Source: Treponema saccharophilum DSM 2985 (GTDB lineage: Bacteria > Spirochaetota > Spirochaetia > Treponematales > Treponemataceae). Taken from it: a DNA stretch of 64,000 nt. Below are positions 52,216 to 59,536 of the stretch, one piece after another. Position 1 is the stretch's first letter; every line of letters starts with the position of its first letter. The notes beneath the pieces were generated by a model. It was not told where the DNA came from. It did no database searches and saw nothing but the letters and a program-made list of their open reading frames with translations. The position numbers and the translations under genes are program-made. The stretch lies in assembly GCF_000255555.1 (NCBI RefSeq), contig NZ_AGRW01000054.1, positions 248,001 to 312,000 on the forward strand, given 5' to 3'.

Positions 52216-54054
52216 ATGCCGCGTATTTCACGACGCAAGACGGAAGAATCTCAATTGTCGGATGAACCGCAGATTCAGGAGAACGAAAACTCAGCTGTCG
52301 CAGGGGAAGCAACTGATGCAGAGCCGCAGGCGGAACAGGATTCCGCGGAGGCCGCGCCGAAAACAAGGAGGGTTTCCGTCAGGGCCCGCCGCAAAGTCGT
52401 CGTGAAGGGCGACACCCCTGAAAGCGAGCCTGCGGAAAGCGACGGGGAGCCTTCCCCCGAGCCGTCGGCGGAACAGCAGCAGCCGGCTTCCGAGGCGGAG
52501 CCGTCGCAGCAGGCTGCCGAGCAGCCTTCCGCGGAGCAGGAGCAGTCGTCGGGAATGGCGGAATACCAGCAGTCTCCGGCTCCATACGGCAGGATGAACC
52601 CGAGAATGCAGAACCGCCGCGGCCAGTGGGGGCGGAACGACGGCCGCACCGAACGGAATTCCCGTTACGGAAACAGGCGGAACAATTACAGGCAGAGCGG
52701 GTACGAAAAACGCGCGGCTGAGCAGCAGCTCATATACGAGGCGATGCAGGCAGAGCTTGACGCCCAGAACGAGAACAAGCCGCGCCTCCTCATAAACGAC
52801 CTTACGAAAATGCCGATGCCGGAACTCAGAAGCCTTGCGCTCGAGTACGGCTGCTCCGAGGACGACCTTCCCGGAATGAAGAAGCAGGAGCTGATTTTCG
52901 TCATCCTCCGCTCGCATACGGAACGCGGCGGGATTATATTCGCCTCGGGAGCGCTCGAAATTCTTCCCGACGGATACGGCTTCTTGAGGAATCCGCAGAA
53001 TTCGTACCTTCCTGGACCTGATGATGTGTACATCTCACCGAGCCAAATCAGGCTTTTCAATCTGAAAACAGGCGACACAATATACGGGCAGACAAGAAGC
53101 CCCAAGGACGGAGAACGGTTCTTCGCGCTCCTCCGCATCGAGACGGTGAATTTCGACGAGCCGCGAGTGGCGCAGACTCGCGTCCCGTTCGAGAATCTCA
53201 CGCCCCTTTACCCGAACACGCGCCTTTCCCTTGAGACGACAGCGACGGAATACAGCACGCGTATCGTCGATCTTTTCGCGCCGATAGGAAAAGGCCAGCG
53301 TCTCCTTATCGTCGCTCCTCCCAAGGCGGGAAAGACGACGCTCATGCAGAAAATCGCGAACGCCATCACGACGAACAATCCGAATGTCTACCTTATCGTG
53401 CTCCTCATTGACGAGCGCCCCGAGGAAGTCACCGAGATGGAGAGGTCGATAAACGCGGAGGTCGTCTCGTCCACGTTCGACGAGCAGGCGACGAGGCACG
53501 TGCAGGTCGCGGAGATGGTTCTCGAGAAGGCGAAGCGGCTTGTCGAGCACAAGCGCGACGTCGTGATTTTCCTCGACTCGATAACGAGGCTCGCGCGCGC
53601 CTACAACCAGACCGTCCCGACATCCGGGAAAGTCCTTTCCGGCGGCGTCGATTCCAACGCGCTCCACAAGCCGAAGCGCTTCTTTGGTGCGGCGCGCAAC
53701 GTGGAGGAGGGCGGCTCCCTTACGATTATCTCGACCGCGCTCATCGATACGGGAAGCCGCATGGACGAGGTCATATTCGAGGAATTCAAGGGCACTGGAA
53801 ACAGCGAAATCGACCTCGACAGGAAGCTTGCCGAAAAGCGCGTTTTCCCCGCAATCAACATCAAGAAATCCGGCACTAGAAAAGAGGAGCTTCTCCTTCC
53901 CGAGGACACGCTCCAGCGCATTTGGGTTCTCAGGAACAACCTCAACTCCATGGAGGACGTCGAGATTACAGAGGCGATTATCGACACGATGAAGAAGACA
54001 AGGAACAACGATGCCTTCCTTTCTCTCATAAATATCGGTTCCGCCGCAAACTAA
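52216..54054 (+). CDS. rho: Transcription termination factor Rho
   Basis: A 612-residue Rho. Residues about 1-180 are low complexity: first acidic and Gln/Ser/Pro-rich, then Arg/Asn/Gly-rich, an extension seen in many non-proteobacterial Rho proteins. The RNA-binding OB domain follows ([20 protein letters not shown]). The ATPase core has Walker [26 protein letters not shown], and the [22 protein letters not shown]-loop region. GGAG precedes the ATG at 52216. It ends Rho-dependent transcripts genome-wide. Confidence 0.96.
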   Translation: MPRISRRKTEESQLSDEPQIQENENSAVAGEATDAEPQAEQDSAEAAPKTRRVSVRARRKVVVKGDTPESEPAESDGEPSPEPSAEQQQPASEAEPSQQAAEQPSAEQEQSSGMAEYQQSPAPYGRMNPRMQNRRGQWGRNDGRTERNSRYGNRRNNYRQSGYEKRAAEQQLIYEAMQAELDAQNENKPRLLINDLTKMPMPELRSLALEYGCSEDDLPGMKKQELIFVILRSHTERGGIIFASGALEILPDGYGFLRNPQNSYLPGPDDVYISPSQIRLFNLKTGDTIYGQTRSPKDGERFFALLRIETVNFDEPRVAQTRVPFENLTPLYPNTRLSLETTATEYSTRIVDLFAPIGKGQRLLIVAPPKAGKTTLMQKIANAITTNNPNVYLIVLLIDERPEEVTEMERSINAEVVSSTFDEQATRHVQVAEMVLEKAKRLVEHKRDVVIFLDSITRLARAYNQTVPTSGKVLSGGVDSNALHKPKRFFGAARNVEEGGSLTIISTALIDTGSRMDEVIFEEFKGTGNSEIDLDRKLAEKRVFPAINIKKSGTRKEELLLPEDTLQRIWVLRNNLNSMEDVEITEAIIDTMKKTRNNDAFLSLINIGSAAN

Positions 54055-54068
54055 ATGCCCGGAACGTA

Positions 54069-54097
54069 TTGACCAAAAAACGGATGTCCTGTATTAT
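54069..54097 (+). promoter_or_regulatory. tRNA-Leu promoter
   Basis: TTGACC (54069-54074), 17 bases, TATTAT (54092-54097). Confidence 0.75.
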
Positions 54098-54112
54098 CAG
54101 CACATTCGTTTC

Positions 54113-54196
54113 GCCCGGGTGGCGGAATTGGCAGACGCGCTAGGTTCAGGTCCTAGTGAGGGCAACTTCATAGGGGTTCAAGTCCCCTCCCGGGCA
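54113..54196 (+). tRNA. tRNA-Leu (CAG)
   Basis: An 84-base class II tRNA: acceptor GCCCGGG/CCCGGGC, anticodon stem CTAGG/CCTAG with loop TTCAGGT giving anticodon CAG, long variable arm TGAGGGCAACTTCA, T loop TTCAAGT, discriminator A. Confidence 0.94.
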
Positions 54197-54199
54197 AAA

Positions 54200-54227
54200 A
54201 AGACGGTCTTATGACCGTCTTTTTTTA
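54200..54227 (+). terminator. Terminator after tRNA-Leu
   Basis: AAGACGGTC-TTAT-GACCGTCTT stem followed by a T-run. Confidence 0.9.
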
Positions 54228-54282
54228 TATTGTTTTGTTTTTGCAAAGTGTTTGTAAAATCGAACGGTACAGGGAGGAAAAT

Positions 54283-54453
54283 ATGCGGTCGGTTTCTTTG
54301 GTTCTCAATGTGATTTGCTTCGTCATGCTAACGCTGTCGCTTGTGCTGGACATGAAGGCGGGGCGGCAGGTGAACATGACTGTACGGCTTGCGACGCTCG
54401 TCCTTCTTGCCGCCTCGATTGTCTTCAATATACTGATTATTCTGAAGCGCTAG
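54283..54453 (+). CDS. Small two-TM protein
   Basis: A 56-residue protein with GGGAGG at 54272-54277. Two hydrophobic segments (VSLVLNVICFVMLTLSLVL and TLVLLAASIVFNILIIL) are separated by a short basic loop with KAGRQ. No known family. It overlaps the convergent cca gene by 17 bases at the 3' ends. The ribosome site and membrane pattern support a real gene. Confidence 0.6.
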   Translation: MRSVSLVLNVICFVMLTLSLVLDMKAGRQVNMTVRLATLVLLAASIVFNILIILKR

Positions 54454-55876
54454 AATCCGGATTCGCGAGGTTCCAGCTTTCGGCGAGGTTCCTTGCGAGT
54501 TCCATGAGCCTCTCCTTCTCGTTCATCGCGGGGTCGTCGAGCACGCACTGGAAAAGCTCCCCGAGAATCATCCCGAGGTGCTTCCCCGCGGGAATTCCCG
54601 CCGCAATAAGGTCTTTTCCGTTTACCTTCAAATCCTTGAGGCTGAGCGCGTTCTGCGATTCCTCGATTTCCCTGATTTTGTCGCGCAAGAGCCCCATCCT
54701 TTTTGCTGCATCGCTTCCCGGAACGACGGGCACGCAATGCTTTCCGTACATGTCGGCGCACCAGAGGTCGAACAAGTCGTCGACGCATTCCGGGCGGATT
54801 CTGACGAGAAAGCGCCGGACGGTAGCATCGCTCCAGCTTCCGTCGAAAAACGTCATGTGGTTCCTGATGAGGTGGGAGACGCGCTCGATCGTGGCGTTGG
54901 GGAATTTCAGGCGCGCGAGGATTTCCGCCGATTTTTCCGAGGACAATTTGTCGTGCCCGTGGAAATGGACGATTTTCACGAACTCGCCCGAGCCTTTCGG
55001 AAATTCCTTCGTCTCCTCCCTTTTCGCGTCCTTCTTCCCGATGTCGTGGAAAAGCGCGGCAAGGCGTACGTTCAGGTTTTCCCGCGGCGCGCCGTCGCAC
55101 GCGAAAAGATTGTGGTCGAGAACGTCGAATTCGTGGAAGCCGCGCTCGTCCGTCTGCTCGATTCCGCGGCATTCGGAAAGCTCCGGCATGAACTTCGCGA
55201 GGATTCCGCAATCCTCCATCCTTTTCAGCGCAATCGACGGTTTCTTCGACGAGAGAATCTTGACGAATTCGTCGCGGAACCGCTCCATCGAAATCGAGCA
55301 TATTTTCTCCTGCACGTCGGAATCGGAAATTGCCCTGAAAGTCTCGTCCTCGATGGGGAATTCGAGCTGGGAGCTGAACCGTATCGCGCGGATTGGTCGC
55401 AGCCCGTCCTCAAGGAACCGTTCCCGCGCGTTTCCGACCGTGCGGATAATCTTAGCCTGTATGTCGCCGATTCCCCCGAACGGGTCCACAAGCTTTCCGT
55501 CGGCGAGGGAAGCCGCGATCGCGTTCATCGTGAAGTCCCTTCTCGAAAGGTCGTCCTCAAGCGTCGCGTCGAACGAAACGGAATCCGGGTGGCGCCCGTC
55601 GGAATATCCTGCCTCCGCGCGGTACGTCGTCACCTCAATCTCGTGTCCCAAAAGGTGCACCGTCACCGTTCCGTGCGCGATTCCCGTCGGGATTACCTTG
55701 TGGAATATCCTCATCACGTCCTCCGGCCTCGCGTTCGTCGTCACGTCCCAGTCGGATGCTTTCTTTCCCATTATCTCGTCGCGGACCGCCCCGCCTACGA
55801 GGAACGCCTCAAAACCGTTCCTCTCGAAAATCTCGTTCATCTTCTTCAGTTCTGAAGGAATTTTTATCGATTTCAT
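54437..55876 (-). CDS. cca: CCA tRNA nucleotidyltransferase
   Basis: A 479-residue tRNA nucleotidyltransferase that adds the 3' CCA, needed here because none of the window's tRNA genes encodes CCA. The nucleotidyltransferase signature is FLVGGAVRDEIMGKKASDWD near 25-45, followed by RRDFTMNAIA and the RNA-binding RAIRFSSQLEF. An HD-type domain shows LAALFHDIGKKDAK near residue 265. The TTG/GTG alternatives upstream are not needed; ATG 55876 fits the family. Confidence 0.94.
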   Translation of the reverse strand: MKSIKIPSELKKMNEIFERNGFEAFLVGGAVRDEIMGKKASDWDVTTNARPEDVMRIFHKVIPTGIAHGTVTVHLLGHEIEVTTYRAEAGYSDGRHPDSVSFDATLEDDLSRRDFTMNAIAASLADGKLVDPFGGIGDIQAKIIRTVGNARERFLEDGLRPIRAIRFSSQLEFPIEDETFRAISDSDVQEKICSISMERFRDEFVKILSSKKPSIALKRMEDCGILAKFMPELSECRGIEQTDERGFHEFDVLDHNLFACDGAPRENLNVRLAALFHDIGKKDAKREETKEFPKGSGEFVKIVHFHGHDKLSSEKSAEILARLKFPNATIERVSHLIRNHMTFFDGSWSDATVRRFLVRIRPECVDDLFDLWCADMYGKHCVPVVPGSDAAKRMGLLRDKIREIEESQNALSLKDLKVNGKDLIAAGIPAGKHLGMILGELFQCVLDDPAMNEKERLMELARNLAESWNLANPDSSASE

Positions 55877-55999
55877 GTTGTTAACCCGCCTGAAGGGTAG
55901 CAGAAAAACGCGATTTTTTCACCGCCCGTTTTGCACGTGCCCGCCCGGTTCATGTCCTATTCCGCCCGCACCGAGAAACGCTTGCGTGTGCGCTTTGTG

Positions 56000-56506
56000 T
56001 CAGATGAATTTCTGCATTATGTCGAAATCAATGAATTCCCCGTTTATCTTGAAGAATCCCTTGAACCGTCCGATTTTCTCGAATCCGAATTTCTCGTAGA
56101 GTTTTATCGCCGCGATGTTGTCGCTCCGCACCTCAAGGGAGACGATTTGCGAGCGCGCGACGTCCTTCGCGAATGAAAGTATTTCACCGAGCAGCATCGA
56201 CCCGACTCCGCGCCCGCATTCCGATTTCCGGACGCAAATCCCGAATTCGCCCCGGTGCGCCATACGCTTTTTGGTGAAAGCCGTGTAGTGCGCCGTGCCT
56301 ATGATTTTCGAGTCCCTTCTTGCGACGAAGAACGCCTCATTGCGCGAATGCCCGATGCTTTTGAGGAATTCCGCTTCCTCGTCCACCGTCACCGGGATTC
56401 CGTTCCCGTCGAAAGAGAGATTGTCCGACTCGCTCCCGATGATTTTCATCAGCGCGATTATTTCCGCGGCGTCTTCAGGAGATGCCCGGGTGATTGCGAT
56501 GTCCAT
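56000..56506 (-). CDS. GNAT family N-acetyltransferase
   Basis: A 168-residue acetyltransferase. The acetyl-CoA motif ECGRGVGSMLLGEILSFAKD (R/Q-x-x-G-x-G/A) is near residue 110 and the C-terminal NIAAIKLYEKFGFEKIGR near 145 is the RimI/spermidine-acetyltransferase-like signature. The ATG at 56506 has AGGAGAAAAC upstream; the longer frame carries an implausible basic extension. Substrate cannot be predicted. It is the last ordinary gene before the accessory region. Confidence 0.85.
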   Translation of the reverse strand: MDIAITRASPEDAAEIIALMKIIGSESDNLSFDGNGIPVTVDEEAEFLKSIGHSRNEAFFVARRDSKIIGTAHYTAFTKKRMAHRGEFGICVRKSECGRGVGSMLLGEILSFAKDVARSQIVSLEVRSDNIAAIKLYEKFGFEKIGRFKGFFKINGEFIDFDIMQKFI

Positions 56507-57060
56507 TTTCGTTTTCTCCTTTTTTTCACTGCGCTCTTTTCCGGCTTTTGCTGGCGATTGGTGCGGAAAACACGCTTTCCTGCGAAAGCCGTTGTGCATG
56601 GCAACATCAACCGTTCCTTCCGCCAGAGCCTTCGTATCATAAGGCAACGCCGCATTTCATGGCAACCGGCTCAGATGAAGGCGCCAGACGGTTTTGCTGT
56701 CACGAGAATCCGAAAAGAGGCGCATGGCGCACGCACCTCTTTGCCACGGTAGCTTTCCGCCTTTCGCGCCGTTCATTTCTGTATAAATCTGCCGAAATGA
56801 ACGGCCTTTCCGTTTTTTCACTATCATAAAATGGTGCGCGACGGCTTCGAATACACTTCAGGTATCGGAAAAAAATGTAATTTCTTGTCAAATATCCGCA
56901 TCGTCTTGTATCGCATTTATTATGAAGATTCTATAAAAAATATCCAGAATCATTGGAGGCTAAAAAAAATGGAAAAGACGCTTGTAGTATCGACCGCGCG
57001 AAAGAATTCAATATAGAAATTGTTGATGGAACAATCATTTGAAAAAAAGGAGAAACTAAA
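56507..57060. other. 554-bp region before csx20
   Basis: No convincing gene. GC falls across this stretch. It holds the 11-base inverted repeat at 56769-56804 and a tiny ORF of 15 codons at 56970-57017 (MEKTLVVSTARKNSI, preceded by GGAGG). Shifting frame at its end continues as EFNIEIVDGTII then stop, which may be the remnant of a longer gene. No clear promoter with both elements was found for csx20. Confidence 0.5.
56769..56804. terminator. Hairpin with partial T-run
   Basis: A perfect 11-base stem CCGTTCATTTC/GAAATGAACGG with a 14-base loop, followed on the plus strand by CCTTTCCGTTTTTTC. It may mark the left boundary of the CRISPR-linked island. Confidence 0.5.
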
Positions 57061-57453
57061 ATGAAAACATACTGCCTTTTGAATCACAAACTTACGGAGA
57101 ATCAGGAAAAGGAGCTTTCGGAAAAATTCCATTCGGAACGCATCGTTTATCCCTCTCAGTCGATTTCAGAGATGTGGGCGCAGATTCCCGCGACGGAGCG
57201 CGTCGACAGAAAAACGGCGCAGGTTGTCGTCGATTGGCTTTCCGATGCCGAAGAAGGGGACTCGCTGATTGTTCAGGGCGAAATGGGAATAACCTTCCTT
57301 CTGGTAAGCTATGCGCTTGGACGGGGGCTTGTTCCAATCCATGCCGTGAGCCGCCGTGAGGAAACGGAGGTTTGCGATGGCGAGAGCGTCGTCAAGCGCC
57401 ACGTCTTCCGCCATGTGTGTTTCCGCCGTTATGAATCATGGAACGAGAAATAG
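57061..57453 (+). CDS. csx20: Csx20 family CRISPR-associated protein
   Basis: A 130-residue protein recognised as Csx20 from its MKTYCLLNHKLTENQ start, a central WLSDAEEGDSLIVQGEMG segment, and the C-terminal VPIHAVSRREETEVCDG and FRHVCFRRYESW. These are the pattern of a small CARF-like family found with type III CRISPR systems and proposed to bind or degrade cyclic oligoadenylates (from memory, not checked). AGGAG lies eight bases before the ATG. It is about 2 kb upstream of the HAD-csx3 pair and about 5.4 kb from cas1. No Csm6/Csx1-type effector is in view. Confidence 0.65.
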   Translation: MKTYCLLNHKLTENQEKELSEKFHSERIVYPSQSISEMWAQIPATERVDRKTAQVVVDWLSDAEEGDSLIVQGEMGITFLLVSYALGRGLVPIHAVSRREETEVCDGESVVKRHVFRHVCFRRYESWNEK

Positions 57454-57506
57454 AGCAGGGGATTTCAGAACAATGGCGGAAAAGACTGTATTTTGGAGGG
57501 CATAAA

Positions 57507-57698
57507 ATGGAATGCATCATCAAACACAAACAGTTTGAAATTATAAGGAAAGCGCCTGGCGAGTGCTCGTGGATCGAAGGCAAAAAAAAGATTGAGCCGG
57601 AGAATAGCGATGTAGATGATATCAAGAGCGGAGAAATCCGCAGAAAGGTTTATGAAATTGATTCGCCCCAAAAAGATGAAGCCTGCACTTTTGTATGA
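57507..57698 (+). CDS. Orphan 63-residue protein
   Basis: No family recognised. The ATG at 57507 has GGAGG at 57494-57498, and a longer frame upstream from 57438 overlaps csx20's tail. The product is small, charged and hydrophilic (ECIIKHKQFEIIRKAPGECS and KSGEIRRKVYEIDSPQKDE) with two Cys residues in the N-terminal half and one near the end. It follows csx20 by 53 bp in the same direction, suggesting a shared transcript. Confidence 0.5.
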   Translation: MECIIKHKQFEIIRKAPGECSWIEGKKKIEPENSDVDDIKSGEIRRKVYEIDSPQKDEACTFV

Positions 57699-57789
57699 AG
57701 GCAATCTGCCGGCAGGTGCATCATGGAGGCAAGTCAGAATGTTGCCCTGCTTTTAAGGGATTAAGACAGGAGAGGACAGCATCGTAAAC

Positions 57790-58083
57790 ATGCTTAGCCA
57801 TTTAGGATACGTTATGTGTACTGGGAGGTATGCGGTATATCTGACTGACGACGGAGGACATGAGCTCTATGCAAACGATGCCGAGGGTATAGCACAGCTG
57901 CTGGACAAACTCACTTCCCGGACTTGGGAACTGGCTGAGGCACAGCATATCATGGAAATGATAGGAAATATGACAGTCTTGGAAGCCGATTTGCTCGAAT
58001 GGTACTGTGCTTATGACAAGCGTATACAACTGGATGATGGGTCATTCCTGTTCAAGGAATATCCGGCATTTCTACTAATCTAA
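57790..58083 (+). CDS. Orphan 97-residue protein
   Basis: No family recognised. The start ATG at 57790 has AGGAGAGGA about 13-20 bases upstream, a rather wide spacing. The protein is acidic, with a short beta-like N-terminus (YVMCTGRYAVYLTDDGGHEL), then a helical stretch and ELAEAQHIMEMIGNMTVLEA. It has no signal peptide or membrane segment. Same direction as csx20. Confidence 0.5.
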   Translation: MLSHLGYVMCTGRYAVYLTDDGGHELYANDAEGIAQLLDKLTSRTWELAEAQHIMEMIGNMTVLEADLLEWYCAYDKRIQLDDGSFLFKEYPAFLLI

Positions 58084-58099
58084 ATGTTGAGGTTGCATT

Positions 58100-58156
58100 A
58101 TGAAGGGCATAATCATATTGCTGGTACTGGTTCTTATACTGGCAACTTATTACTAA
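58100..58156 (+). CDS. 18-residue hydrophobic peptide, Ibs-like
   Basis: TTGAGG (58087-58092) precedes ATG 58100, seven bases apart. The product MKGIIILLVLVLILATYY is 18 residues, almost entirely hydrophobic, with a short polar end. Length and composition match type I toxin peptides of the Ibs group (18-19 residues). Follows the 97-residue ORF by 16 bp. No antisense RNA promoter could be confirmed by eye. Confidence 0.4.
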   Translation: MKGIIILLVLVLILATYY

Positions 58157-58162
58157 CAGAAA

Positions 58163-58186
58163 GATGCCTGCTTGTACGGAGGCATC
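58163..58186. other. Hairpin after the hydrophobic peptide
   Basis: GATGCCT/AGGCATC with ten-base loop, no T-run. It lies seven bases after the peptide stop codon. Confidence 0.5.
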
Positions 58187-58209
58187 CCTATTAAGATAGG
58201 AGGTTTTAC

Positions 58210-58260
58210 ATGCTTATACCAAAATCAATGGAAGCCCCACGGAGATGTTGCGTGCCATAA
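58210..58260 (+). CDS. Tiny ORF with strong ribosome site
   Basis: AGGAGG at 58197-58202 is spaced seven bases from ATG 58210, which opens a 16-codon frame (MLIPKSMEAPRRCCVP). No similarity known. It could be a leader peptide for the structured element downstream, or chance. Confidence 0.25.
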   Translation: MLIPKSMEAPRRCCVP

Positions 58261-58288
58261 TGGATACCCGTAGCGAATATCCATTATG
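58256..58288. repeat. 11-bp perfect inverted repeat
   Basis: CATAATGGATA and TATCCATTATG around an 11-base loop; the left arm overlaps the stop codon of the 16-codon ORF. Confidence 0.7.
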
Positions 58289-58307
58289 CAAAGACGAGGA
58301 TAAAAAA

Positions 58308-58401
58308 AGGCAGTGTGCACGACAAGGGACATCATACTGGAGAACTGCTATGACATGTCGCATGAACTGTACTTCTTGATGCGGGCACGTGCCTTTTTTT
58401 T
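58308..58401 (+). ncRNA. Candidate structured RNA ending in a terminator
   Basis: AGGCA-GT-GTGC at 58308-58318 can pair with GCAC-G-TGCCT at 58385-58394, closing about 66 bases with further internal complementarity, and eight T residues follow (58394-58401). This looks like a small RNA or a leader terminator. No matching known family was recognised. Confidence 0.35.
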
Positions 58402-58437
58402 AATGTTGGGGCGTTTTTTGAGATGGAAGAAGGTTTT

Positions 58438-58578
58438 ATGACATTCAGAGAACTTAATGAATTTTTCAAAGACTCTGTAGGTGAGATATTTACGATTTAC
58501 ATGTATGCGAGAAAGGCGCAGAACACGATAAATGAAATCGTAAATGAAAAAGTGCTATGTTTAGGTGGAGATGCATGA
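58438..58578 (+). CDS. Small hypothetical protein (46 aa)
   Basis: ATG 58438 with GAAGAAGG upstream opens a 46-codon frame: MTFRELNEFFKDSVGEIFTI, then YMYARKAQNTINEIVNEKVL and LGGDA. It looks like a short amphipathic helical protein. No family recognised. It starts just after the structured element at 58308-58401, which could control it. Confidence 0.35.
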   Translation: MTFRELNEFFKDSVGEIFTIYMYARKAQNTINEIVNEKVLCLGGDA

Positions 58579-58626
58579 TTTCAAGTGTCGTTCCGAATCT
58601 GTTTCGGAATCTATGAAAATATATGG

Positions 58627-58665
58627 ATGCTGAATCGCGCTTTCCTGTGAAAATCTGTTCAGCAT
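58627..58665. repeat. 8-bp inverted repeat in intergenic region
   Basis: ATGCTGAA and TTCAGCAT with 23 bases between. No T-run follows. Part of the cluster of inverted repeats at 58.1-58.8 kb. Confidence 0.5.
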
Positions 58666-58822
58666 GACAAAGAATAAATCAAACCGTTTTTACAGACATA
58701 GCTTTTTTCAAATTTGTTGTTTTTGTTGTCAATTTTTTCTGCAGTAAGGATTCTGATATAAACGAGCAATAAAAATTGCGGACAATGAACAAGAAACGCC
58801 GTAAAACGGCAAGGAGCCAAAA

Positions 58823-58960
58823 ATGGGTAACAACGTAACAATCGTCACTCCGGGACCTGTCATCATCATGAACAATCCGAAACCTGCGCCGAGACAGCTT
58901 CCGCCCTCCGCACCAAGACAGAGGCCTTCACCGAGAATCCCGCGCAGCGGCAGACGCTGA
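58823..58960 (+). CDS. Pro/Arg-rich small protein (45 aa)
   Basis: AAGGAG (58811-58816) is six bases from ATG 58823. The product is 45 residues: a hydrophobic N-terminus (NNVTIVTPGPVIIMNN) and then a Pro/Arg-rich tail (PKPAPRQLPPSAPRQRPSPR and on to RSGRR). The tail is strongly basic. Two tiny hairpins, GCAAT-4-ATTGC and GCCGT-3-ACGGC, lie just before the ribosome site. No known family; could be an antimicrobial-like or nucleic-acid-binding peptide, unproven. Confidence 0.45.
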   Translation: MGNNVTIVTPGPVIIMNNPKPAPRQLPPSAPRQRPSPRIPRSGRR

Positions 58961-59058
58961 TGACGGGCACTCGGTTCGAAGAGAATGAAAAATGAGCCAT
59001 AGGCAGGGCGCGGAGGCTGCCCTGAATGAAAAACGCCTCCGCTTTTACAGGAGAAATG

Positions 59059-59535
59059 ATGAAGCTGTATCTTGATATGGATGGGGTTCTTGTTGATTTC
59101 AGAAAGCAGGCGGAAAAATATCATCTTTATATCGGGGAAGAGGGTATAAACTGGCTTCTTGTCATGCTTATTGGCAAAAAGTTCTGGACTTCGATGGAAT
59201 GGCTGGACGGAGCGCAGGACGCATATTCCGAGCTGAACAACTTCTGCAAGAGCAGCGGGCATGAGCTTCATATTCTGAGCAGCGTAAGGCTGAAATCCGG
59301 CAAAAAGGGCAAAACAGAATGGATTTCGGAGCATACGAATATACCTGAAGAAAACATCACGATTGTCAGAAGATCACGATTCAAGAATGCGTTCGCAAAG
59401 GGGGATGCGCTGCTCATAGATGACCGAGCCAAGAATGTTGAGGCGTTCTCGAATGCGGGCGGGAACAGCCTTCTGTTCAGGGGCTGGAGCAGGAAATTCG
59501 TCGGAGAGATAAAAAAAATATTGGAGAGAAAATAA
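59059..59535 (+). CDS. HAD-superfamily phosphatase, nucleotidase-like
   Basis: A 158-residue HAD protein. Motif I is KLYLDMDGVLVDF with the DxD pair, motif II lies around LHILSSVR, and motif III/IV is KGDALLIDDRAKN. The size and the DMDGVL start are like 5'(3')-deoxyribonucleotidases. ATG 59059 is chosen over ATG 59056 because AGGAG (59049-59053) would be too close to the latter. The stop is one base before the csx3-type gene's ATG, so the two are translationally coupled. A role in trimming nucleotide signals is inference. Confidence 0.75.
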   Translation: MKLYLDMDGVLVDFRKQAEKYHLYIGEEGINWLLVMLIGKKFWTSMEWLDGAQDAYSELNNFCKSSGHELHILSSVRLKSGKKGKTEWISEHTNIPEENITIVRRSRFKNAFAKGDALLIDDRAKNVEAFSNAGGNSLLFRGWSRKFVGEIKKILERK

Positions 59536-59536
59536 G

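Noticed and set aside
54437-54453. Overlap of the small membrane ORF with cca as evidence against it
   Set aside because: A 17-base convergent 3' overlap is common, and the small ORF has its own strong ribosome site and membrane pattern, so it was kept.
57700-59000. Integron gene cassettes
   Set aside because: Small ORFs with intergenic inverted repeats look superficially like cassettes, and T. denticola carries an integron, but no pairs of RYYYAAC and GTTRRRY core sites were seen and no integrase is in the window.
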